Part shown: one piece after another, positions 32,426 through 39,617 of the stretch | How positions within the stretch are numbered: position 1 is the stretch's first letter | Layout: each line of letters begins with the position of its first letter | Source: Streptomyces sp. NBC_01451 | Lineage (GTDB): Bacteria > Actinomycetota > Actinomycetes > Streptomycetales > Streptomycetaceae | DNA: 64,000 nt | Direction: 5' to 3' | NCBI RefSeq assembly: GCF_036227485.1 | Contig: NZ_CP109479.1 | Location: forward strand, 6,758,001 to 6,822,000 | Made by a program: the position numbers and the translations under genes | Notes under the pieces: model-generated | Told to the model about the DNA's origin: nothing | What the model saw: only the letters and a program-made list of their open reading frames with translations | Databases searched by the model: none

Positions 32426-34177
32426 ATGAGTGCCGCCTTCATGACCGCCGTTCCGTCCGGCCCGGCCTTCTCCGTCCACGACATCCCGTTCAGCACGCAC
32501 GGATCCTGGTTCGGCATCTCTCCCGTGCTGGCGGAGAAGACGCGCGCCGAGGACCTCCACCTCGTCTCGCACCAGAACGGCATGCACGCCGTCCTGCGCC
32601 TGACCCCCCTCGACCCGACGACGGGTGACCGCGCCGAGACCCGTGTCGAGGCGACACCGGGCCTGCTCAGCTGGACCGCGGCGGACGGGCGCATCGACCT
32701 CGCCTACGAGTCGCCGGACACCGTACGGGTGCGGGGCACCGGCCTGGGCATCGGCGTCTTCGCGGCCGCACAGACCCTGACCCCGTTCAGCGGCACCTAC
32801 TTCTTCCACGACCCGGCAGCGCAAGGACACGTGTTCACGTCGTACGAGACCGGACGCCGCTACCGCGTCACCGTGCTGTCCGGCACGATCACCGACACCG
32901 CGGGGGCCCAAGCGCTGGGCAGCGCCACCCGCGGGCTGCGCGTGAGCGGTGACGCGGACGGCGGCTGGGAGATCGCCGTCGACGAACTCGACACCTCGCG
33001 CCCGCCGTACACCTCCCCGTCGGCCTTCGGGGAGGTCGTGGAGGCCGCGCGGAAGTCGTTCGCGGACTTCGTCGACACGGTCGCCCCCTGGCGTTCGGCC
33101 GCCACCCCGGCCGCCGAACTCGCCGCCTACGTCGTCTGGTCGGCGACCGTACGCCCCGCGGGTCTGGTCACCCGGCCCGCCGTACTGATGTCCAAGCACT
33201 GGATGGACAAGGTGTGGAGCTGGGACCACTGCTTCAACGCCCTCGCCCTGGCCCCCGGTTGCCCCGGACTGGCGCTGGACCAGTTCTCCCTCCCCTTCGA
33301 CCACCAGGACGGGAGCGGGGCACTGCCCGACTCCGTCACCCACTCCGAGGTCCTCCACAACTTCGTCAAACCGCCCGTCCACGGCTGGGCCTTCGGCCTC
33401 CTGCGCCGTCGGCTCACCGAGCCGCTCACCCCGGCGCAACTGACGGAGGCGTACGACGGACTGACCCGCTGGACGGACTTCTGGCTCACCGCGCGACGCG
33501 CACCCGGCGCCGCCCTGCCCCACTACCAGCACGGCAACGACAGCGGCTGGGACAACGCCACCACCTTCGACCCCGCCCGCGTGACCGTCACCGCCGACCT
33601 CGCCGCCTTCCTCATCCTCCAGCTGCACGAACTCGCCGAACTGGCAGGCGAGTTGGACAGAACGGAGGATGTGCGGCGATGGACACGGACGGCCGCGGAG
33701 ATCCAGGCGGCGCTGCTGGACGAGCTCTGGACAGGGGAGCGGTTCGTCGCCAGGGGCGCCGCCTCCGGTGACACCTGGAGCAGCTCCAGTCTCCTCGACC
33801 TGATGCCCGTCGTGCTGGGCGAGCACCTGCCCGACGAAGTCAGTGCCACGCTGGCCGACCACATCAAGGCCCACCTGACCCCGTACGGTCTCGCCACCGA
33901 ACTGCCCACCTCGCCGCACTATCTCGCCGACGGCTACTGGCGCGGCCCGATCTGGGCCCCCGCCACCGTCCTCATCGAGGACGGACTGCGCCGCGCCGGC
34001 CACCACCGACTGGCCGACGACATCAGCGCCCGCTTCCGCGCCCTGTGCGAGACCCACGGCTTCGCCGAGAACTTCGACGCCCTCACGGGGACGGGGCTGC
34101 GCGACCGCGCCTACACCTGGACCGCGAGCAGCTACCTGCTCCTGGCCGAAGCCCACGAGAACAGAGACGGCAACTGA
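32426..34177 (+). CDS. Intracellular (alpha/alpha)6-barrel glycoside hydrolase (MGH1/GH63-like)
   Basis: A 583-residue protein without a signal peptide. The N-terminal 170 residues are a beta-sandwich. The catalytic (alpha/alpha)6 barrel starts near SKHWMDKVWSWDHCFNALALA and contains QHGNDSGWDNAT (the Asp-rich acid segment), GDTWSSSSLLDL, and YWRGPIWAPATVLIEDGL...FAENFDALTG near the C-terminus (base region). These are hallmarks of GH63/GH37/mannosylglycerate-hydrolase-like enzymes, also labelled amylo-alpha-1,6-glucosidase-like. It follows the permeases by 51 bases and probably splits the imported oligosaccharide. A second ATG at 32441 is an alternative start. Confidence 0.82.
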   Translation: MSAAFMTAVPSGPAFSVHDIPFSTHGSWFGISPVLAEKTRAEDLHLVSHQNGMHAVLRLTPLDPTTGDRAETRVEATPGLLSWTAADGRIDLAYESPDTVRVRGTGLGIGVFAAAQTLTPFSGTYFFHDPAAQGHVFTSYETGRRYRVTVLSGTITDTAGAQALGSATRGLRVSGDADGGWEIAVDELDTSRPPYTSPSAFGEVVEAARKSFADFVDTVAPWRSAATPAAELAAYVVWSATVRPAGLVTRPAVLMSKHWMDKVWSWDHCFNALALAPGCPGLALDQFSLPFDHQDGSGALPDSVTHSEVLHNFVKPPVHGWAFGLLRRRLTEPLTPAQLTEAYDGLTRWTDFWLTARRAPGAALPHYQHGNDSGWDNATTFDPARVTVTADLAAFLILQLHELAELAGELDRTEDVRRWTRTAAEIQAALLDELWTGERFVARGAASGDTWSSSSLLDLMPVVLGEHLPDEVSATLADHIKAHLTPYGLATELPTSPHYLADGYWRGPIWAPATVLIEDGLRRAGHHRLADDISARFRALCETHGFAENFDALTGTGLRDRAYTWTASSYLLLAEAHENRDGN

Positions 34178-34970
34178 CCGGCCGGCTCCCCGTCCGTCCA
34201 GGGACGGCACGGCTTCTCCGCTCGCGCCCGGCCCCGACGCGAGAAACTCTCCCACGGGCCGGGTAACCGATGCCGTTCCCGTTCCGCGGGGGGATTGCCG
34301 GGCGCGCCAATTGCCCGCGATATCAGGATCTTTGATTCCGTGTCGCGCACGCTTCGGGGCGGCGAACTCCTTCCTCGATGTCCGGACCTGTGGAAATTCC
34401 GCGCTGGTAATGCCGGGACGGGATCCGGAGTCGAGCTTGTGCCGACCCAATCGCCGTGCGGCATTCCGGCGGAGCTGCCGCGTGGCTCGTTCGCACAGCT
34501 CAGCCGGACAGGGCATTCGCGCCGCAGTGGTCCGCCATGGCCCCTGGCAGAGGCGCTCCCACGGTAAGCGGAGGGTCGCGTCGAACGGCGTCGAATTTCG
34601 GCGGGGCACGTCGAGTCCCGTCGATCCGTGCGACGGCCCGGCGATCGACAACAGGGGAGCATTTCGGTCCAACCGGCACAGGCCTTTGCGTACGTACGGA
34701 CTTCTGGTGACGGAAGATTGACAGTCGGGACCCCGGTCGGGAAGCTGCGTGACAAGCCTCGATTCCCGTTGGCAATCCTACTGTCGCCACTTTCGGCCAG
34801 CTGCTGCGAACGTTCACGGCAATTGGTGATCGGGCTGCGGAAAAGCGCACTGATCATGGCTCGGCCACCCCCACACCCGAGGCCCGAGGGATCAGCGGCC
34901 GGACTTGGCCCAAGCCCGCTTCCGCCCTCACCGGCGAGGTCGCCGTGCGTCCTCCAGAAGGGAAGAGAGC
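34178..34970. other. 793-base gap without a recognisable gene
   Basis: The region between the intracellular glycosidase and the SGNH esterase is somewhat less GC-rich than its surroundings and has no frame with Streptomyces-like third-position bias over a useful length. A short CCGTCC/GGACGG hairpin near 34190-34207 may terminate the transporter operon. A TTGACA sits at 34719 without a matching -10. No conserved protein fragment was recognised on either strand. Confidence 0.5.
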
Positions 34971-35837
34971 ATGCTCTTCGAACGCCTGTCACAACGATGG
35001 CTCAGGAGCCGACGGCTCGGCGCGGTCGCCGCGCTGGTCGGTGCCGTGGCAGCCTTGTCCATCGCTCCGATGGCCGACGCGGGGGCGCCCGCCTCGGCGG
35101 CGACCCCCGTTCATGTGTACATCGCCGGAGATTCCACGGCGTCCACCTATGTGTCCTCGCTGGCGCCCCGGACCGGCTGGGGACAGGCGCTGCCGGTGTT
35201 CCTCACCTCCAACGCCGTGGCGGTGAACGTGGCCAAGTCGGGGACCAGTTCCAAGAGTTTCATCGATCTGGGCCGGCTCGACCACATCCTGGGCCTGATC
35301 AAGTCCGGTGACTACCTCCTCATCTCGTTCGGGCACAACGACGAGAAGTCCGACGACCCGGCCCGCTACACCGAGCCGTGGACCACGTACAAGTCGTATC
35401 TCTCCCAGTACATCGACAAGAGCCGGGCCAAGGGCGCTGTCCCGGTTCTTCTCACGCCGGTGGAACGGCGCCGCTTCAACAGCGCGGGGGCCGTCACCCC
35501 GTCACATGGCGACTATCCCGCGGCGATGCGTGAACTCGCGGCGGCAAAGGGTGTACCGCTGATCGACCTGACCGCTTCCAGCACGGCGCTGTGGAGCCGC
35601 GTCGGCGTGGAGGGAACGAAGAAGTACTTCATGATCCTGTCGGCCGGGCAGTACCCCAACTACCCCGACGGCAGCGCGGACAACACCCACTTCCAGGCAT
35701 TCGGCGCGATCGAGGTCGCCCGGCTCGTCGCAACCGCCCTGCGCAATCAAGGTGTCCTGCCGTCCGCCGATTTCCAGCAGCTCACCGCCACCGTCCCCAC
35801 CAGCGCGATCGTCTGGCCCACGACCGCACCGTACTGA
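34971..35837 (+). CDS. Secreted SGNH-fold rhamnogalacturonan acetylesterase-like protein
   Basis: A 288-residue GDSL/SGNH hydrolase (CE12-like). A signal peptide (residues about 1-43) ends APASAA. Block I is VYIAGDSTASTY (nucleophile Ser in GDST), block II is GTSSKSFID with the Gly, block III is ISFGHNDEKS (GHND, Asn), and block V is ADNTHFQAFGAIEVARL (D-x-x-H). It removes acetyl groups from rhamnogalacturonan or related pectic chains. It lies 62 bases upstream of a pectin methylesterase gene, so the two probably form a de-esterification pair. Confidence 0.9.
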   Translation: MLFERLSQRWLRSRRLGAVAALVGAVAALSIAPMADAGAPASAATPVHVYIAGDSTASTYVSSLAPRTGWGQALPVFLTSNAVAVNVAKSGTSSKSFIDLGRLDHILGLIKSGDYLLISFGHNDEKSDDPARYTEPWTTYKSYLSQYIDKSRAKGAVPVLLTPVERRRFNSAGAVTPSHGDYPAAMRELAAAKGVPLIDLTASSTALWSRVGVEGTKKYFMILSAGQYPNYPDGSADNTHFQAFGAIEVARLVATALRNQGVLPSADFQQLTATVPTSAIVWPTTAPY

Positions 35838-35899
35838 GGATCACCGGCCACCCCTGTCCGTCGTCGGGAACACCCCCGAGTCCGAGGAAAGGTTCACAC

Positions 35900-36916
35900 A
35901 TGCCCCCGCACGGCACACACCGGACCATCGTCGTACGCGGCGCCTTAGCCGTCGCAGTCCTCCCGCTGACCGCCGGCGCGCTGAGCGTCCCGGCGCACGC
36001 CGCCACCACCATCACGGTCGCGGCTGACGGCTCCGGGAACTACACGACCGTCCAGGCCGCACTCGCGGCTGCTTCGTCCGGCACGGTCATCAACGTCAAG
36101 CCGGGCACCTACTACGGCCAGGTGTCCATCTCCTCGGCCAAGTCCGGCATCACCCTGCAGGGTACGACCGGGACCGCGACCGACGTGGTGATCACCGGGA
36201 ACGCTCCCGCCTCCACCGCCGGTACCGCGGGCAGCGCGACCATGCTCAACCTGGCCAAGGACACCACGGTCAAGGGGTTGACCATCGCCAACACCTACGC
36301 CGCGCACGACAGTCAGGCACTGGCCCTCTACGCCGGCGCCGACCGGCAGGTCTACCGCAACGTACGCATGCTGGGCTACCAGGACACGTTCCTGTCCTGG
36401 GGCGGTACCGGGAGCTCGCAGGTCCGCCAGTACGTCTACAAGAGCTACATCGAAGGCGCCGTCGACTTCGTCTACGGCAACGGCGCCCTGGTCATCGACT
36501 CCACGACCATCCGCTCGCTGGACCGCGCCAGCTCCAACAACGGCTACATCACCGCCGCGGCCACCAACTCCAGCAACCCGTACGGCATCCTGATCACCCG
36601 ATCGACACTGACCAGTTCGGCCGCGGCGGGGACGGTCGCCCTGGGCCGCTGCTGGCACGCCGGTGGCGCGGCCGACGCGATCGGCCAGGTGCTGGTCCGC
36701 GACTCGACGCTGGGCGCGCACATCCGCCAAGCCGGAGCCTGGCAGGACATGGGCGGCTTCTCCTGGAAGACGTGCCGGTTCAGCGAATACAACAACGGCG
36801 GTGCCGGAGCGAGCACCGGCACCAGCGACCGTCCACAGATCAGCAGCACAACCGCGGCGAACTACACCTCACAGAAGTACCTGGCCGGCAGCGACGGCTG
36901 GAACCCCGTCCAGTAG
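35900..36916 (+). CDS. Secreted pectin methylesterase (CE8)
   Basis: A 338-residue pectinesterase. The signal peptide ends VPAHAA. Right-handed beta-helix motifs are ITVAADGSGNYTTVQAALAA (motif I), ALALYAGADRQVYRNVRMLGYQDTF (the GYQDTL-type motif with catalytic Asp), YIEGAVDFVYGNGALV (second catalytic Asp) and GRCWHAGG (catalytic Arg region, LGRPW variant). It demethylates galacturonan so that pectate lyase can act; a PL1 enzyme is encoded at 47905. The ATG at 35900 follows GAGGAAAGG. Confidence 0.93.
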   Translation: MPPHGTHRTIVVRGALAVAVLPLTAGALSVPAHAATTITVAADGSGNYTTVQAALAAASSGTVINVKPGTYYGQVSISSAKSGITLQGTTGTATDVVITGNAPASTAGTAGSATMLNLAKDTTVKGLTIANTYAAHDSQALALYAGADRQVYRNVRMLGYQDTFLSWGGTGSSQVRQYVYKSYIEGAVDFVYGNGALVIDSTTIRSLDRASSNNGYITAAATNSSNPYGILITRSTLTSSAAAGTVALGRCWHAGGAADAIGQVLVRDSTLGAHIRQAGAWQDMGGFSWKTCRFSEYNNGGAGASTGTSDRPQISSTTAANYTSQKYLAGSDGWNPVQ

Positions 36917-37265
36917 CCCATCGGCGTTCCCCGAACCCGCGCTCACCCTCACCCCCGCCCGCCTGCCCACGAGGCCGACGCGTCATGGACAGGCGGGCGC
37001 CTCGGTCGCCGTCACCGAGAGGGCCAACCGGAGCGCAGCGAGGTCGATACCCTCGCCGCCCATGTCAGGGCGCTCGGCGGGGCTTGCCCGGTGCTCGCAT
37101 CCTGGTCTCGTCCGTGGACCTCGTCGCCGGGAGCAGACAGCGTGTTTCCGCACGCCGAAGCGACGGCGGAGGAGATCGCGCCGGCCAGGCGGCGACGGCA
37201 CATACGTACACCGAGTACGTACTCCTACCGACGTGTCCCTGACACGTGTGCCGTTTTCTTGATTC
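36917..37265. other. 349-base gap, no gene recognised
   Basis: Between the pectin methylesterase and the small membrane protein gene. Several short frames exist on both strands, but none has a ribosome site or recognisable motif. No convincing hairpin or promoter was picked out. Confidence 0.45.
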
Positions 37266-37667
37266 ATGACGACATCGAGCGTGAAAGTGCAGATGCCGAA
37301 GACCGTCAAGGTGGCGTTGGTACTGGTATGGGTCCAGGCGCTGCTGAACCTGGCGGTGGGATTCCTGTTGCTGGTCCTGGTGAACGACGATGTGGACCAC
37401 GGCCGGGACGAAGGGGTCGGGATGCTCCGGTTCCTGGCGGTGCTGTCGCTGCTGATCGCCGGGGCGCTACTGCTGTGCGGCGTCTTCGCGGGCAAGCGGT
37501 TGAACGGGGTACGTGTCACCGTCATCGTCATCGAGGCGTTGGTCCTGCTGAGCGGTGTGGTGGGCCTGTTCCAGGGCGGTTTCACGGTTCTTCCGGGCAT
37601 CGTCCTGGCCATCGTCGTGCTGCGGGGCTTCAGTGCCGCGGAAGGCAGGAACTGGTTCGACCGATGA
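37266..37667 (+). CDS. Small membrane protein with four hydrophobic segments
   Basis: A 133-residue protein of unknown family. Hydrophobic segments lie at about residues 14-38 (VALVLVWVQALLNLAVGFLLLVL), 53-73 (LRFLAVLSLLIAGALLLCGVF), 80-100 and 102-118, with a charged NDDVDHGRDEG loop after the first. It looks like small DUF-type Streptomyces membrane proteins. Its stop overlaps the ATG of the following lipoprotein gene, suggesting joint function at the membrane. Confidence 0.75.
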   Translation: MTTSSVKVQMPKTVKVALVLVWVQALLNLAVGFLLLVLVNDDVDHGRDEGVGMLRFLAVLSLLIAGALLLCGVFAGKRLNGVRVTVIVIEALVLLSGVVGLFQGGFTVLPGIVLAIVVLRGFSAAEGRNWFDR

Positions 37668-38539
37668 GGTACGTACCGAGGCGGACACCCGGCCGGAGCG
37701 ACTCCGTCGTGCCTGCCGTCGCCGCCCTCGCCGTGCTCGTTCTGTTCGCCGGGGGGTGTTCGAGTGCCCACGGCACCTCGCTCTCCGGTGGTCCGTCCGA
37801 GAGCGCGACGGAGGTGTCCGGGTCGCCGAGCCCTTCACCGACCCCGTCCCTCACTCCTCCGTATCCGACCGGGGCGTCCGGGTGCCACGACAACACGGGG
37901 TGGACGGCCGAGCAATCGAGGGACTGGGTCGCGCTCGCCGTCGACACTCCCAAGGAGAACTACGGGGACGACGAGCTGAGAGTCGTCAGTCTGCCGGGGT
38001 ACAACGGACCGCTCTGCCGGAAGATCACCGTGCAGGTCGAGTTCTGGAAGCTGGTGTACGGAGTCGCGAACGGCACCGACGGCGAACGCCTCTCGGACGG
38101 GACGCGACCCGCCTACTACTTCGACATCCGCCTGGGCAAACGCGTCGAACTCCATACGGACGCGGGAGTCGAGCGGACGATCGCCCTGCCCAAGTCCCTC
38201 TACGCGGCGGACCGCAGTCCCTGCGTGGGCGCCCTCGTCTCGATCACCGTGGGCAAGCCGCTGACGAGCAGGGAACTGCCCAAGGAGGTCGAGGTCGGCG
38301 GCGAAAAGGACCTCTGGGGCCGCACCGACGTGGACTTCCGGACGCAGCGGGTCGCCGACTACGAACTGTCCGAGCCCTCGGCACCGCAGGTGTGCAGCCC
38401 GGACGGCAAGCCCACCGCCGACCCGGCCGACGTGCCCGCACCGGGCTCCCAGCCGACGGACCTCTACCCGACCGACCTCTTCCCGACGCCCGAATACAGC
38501 TTCGACATCGACGACGTCCTGCGCTCTCCCGGGTCCTGA
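37664..38539 (+). CDS. Putative lipoprotein
   Basis: A 291-residue protein. The N-terminus has a positively charged stretch, a hydrophobic core and the lipobox VLFAGGCSSAHG (Cys about residue 32). A Ser/Pro/Thr-rich linker (about 40-67) leads to a folded domain with GASGCHDNTGWTAEQSRDW, LCRKITVQVEFWKLVYG and SPCVGALVSITVGK. The three spaced Cys could form disulfides. Family unknown. Translational coupling to the membrane protein gene points to a shared role. Confidence 0.75.
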   Translation: MRYVPRRTPGRSDSVVPAVAALAVLVLFAGGCSSAHGTSLSGGPSESATEVSGSPSPSPTPSLTPPYPTGASGCHDNTGWTAEQSRDWVALAVDTPKENYGDDELRVVSLPGYNGPLCRKITVQVEFWKLVYGVANGTDGERLSDGTRPAYYFDIRLGKRVELHTDAGVERTIALPKSLYAADRSPCVGALVSITVGKPLTSRELPKEVEVGGEKDLWGRTDVDFRTQRVADYELSEPSAPQVCSPDGKPTADPADVPAPGSQPTDLYPTDLFPTPEYSFDIDDVLRSPGS

Positions 38540-38621
38540 GCCCCTTCCGCGCATCCGGGGGTTCACCGACCTCCTGACCTCCTGCTCTCCTGACTTCTTC
38601 CTCTTCTTCACCACATCGACG

Positions 38622-38652
38622 GGCCCTGCCACGAGGCCAGTTCGGCAGGGCC
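38622..38652 (+). terminator. Hairpin between the lipoprotein gene and the next secreted-protein gene
   Basis: GGCCCTGCC (38622-38630) pairs with GGCAGGGCC (38644-38652) across a 13-base loop, 82 bases after the lipoprotein stop. It is a likely terminator of moderate strength; it could also act in the leader of the following gene, which starts 27 bases later. Confidence 0.6.
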
Positions 38653-38678
38653 GCCCGACCTCACCATGGGGGAATCAC

Positions 38679-39536
38679 ATGCGTATGCGCACTGCTGCCA
38701 CCGTCCTTTCCGGCGCCCTCGTACTCTCGGCGCTCGCTCTTCCGGGCGCCGCCCAGGGAGCGGAGCGCCCCGGGAAGGCGACAGACCTCAGAGACCTCGC
38801 CTCGCGGAGCGGGCTGCCGAAGGACCCGATCGGGGACACCACCTTCAAGGACGGAGTCGTCAACAAGGGCAAGGACGTCGTTCTCGGAGTGACGGGCAAG
38901 AAGTCCGTCCCCGTCACGTTCACCGCCTTCGACGAGGAAGGCCTTGCCCTCACCCAGGCGTTCCTGTGGCAGGGCACCGACAGTTCGAGCACGGACACCA
39001 TCACCGGCGCCCTGGGGACGGACGACGACCCCGTCTGCACGGAGACGACGGTCGAGGGCGGCTACAGCTACAGCTGCAAGACGGTCTTCACCATCGACCC
39101 CGCGGTCGACTTCAAGGACGGCAACGGCACCGCGGGGCCCTGGAAACTCTTCCTGGGCGCCTTCGACCTCTACCTGAACATCAGCATCGACGACGACGTC
39201 GTCAGGGGCAACATCAAGCGTGCCGCCAAGCTGACCGTCAACGCCACCCCGGAGCCGGTGAAGAAGGGCAAGACCATCACGGTCACCGGCAAGCTGACGC
39301 GCGCCGACTGGTCCACGGGCAAGACCAACGGATATGCGACCCAGCCGGTCAAGCTGCAGTTCCGCAAGAAGGGCAGCAGCACCTACACCACCCTCAAGAC
39401 GGTCAAGACCAGCCGCACCGGCGCCCTGAGCACCACCACCAAGGCGGGTGTCGACGGCGACTACCGCTTCGTCTTCGCCGGCACCGCCACGACCGGCGCC
39501 GCGACGGCGACCGGCGACTTCGTCGACGTCAAGTAG
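38679..39536 (+). CDS. Secreted hypothetical protein with Ig-like domain
   Basis: A 285-residue exported protein. The signal peptide (about 1-28) ends GAAQGA. The central part has FTIDPAVDFKDGNGTAGPWKLFLGAFDLYLNISIDDDVV, and the C-terminal 100 residues are a beta-sandwich repeat typical of extracellular Ig-like modules (LTVNATPEPVKKGKTITVTGKL...LQFRKKGSSTYTTLKTVKTSRTG). This resembles the DUF5707/calcium-binding-like secreted proteins of Streptomyces. No catalytic motif was seen. It is convergent with the LAL regulator gene. Confidence 0.75.
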   Translation: MRMRTAATVLSGALVLSALALPGAAQGAERPGKATDLRDLASRSGLPKDPIGDTTFKDGVVNKGKDVVLGVTGKKSVPVTFTAFDEEGLALTQAFLWQGTDSSSTDTITGALGTDDDPVCTETTVEGGYSYSCKTVFTIDPAVDFKDGNGTAGPWKLFLGAFDLYLNISIDDDVVRGNIKRAAKLTVNATPEPVKKGKTITVTGKLTRADWSTGKTNGYATQPVKLQFRKKGSSTYTTLKTVKTSRTGALSTTTKAGVDGDYRFVFAGTATTGAATATGDFVDVK

Positions 39537-39561
39537 GCGGCTGCCCGGCCCGGTCCGGACC

Positions 39562-39597
39562 GCGGTGGCCGGTTTTCTGAGGCTCACCGGTCACCGC
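39562..39597. terminator. Convergent terminator between the secreted-protein gene and the LAL gene
   Basis: An 11-base stem (39562-39572 with 39587-39597, one G-T wobble) and a 14-base loop starting with TTTT lie in the 81-base gap between two convergent stops, and can serve both transcripts. Confidence 0.65.
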
Positions 39598-39617
39598 CGA
39601 AGGCACCCGGACCGGGC

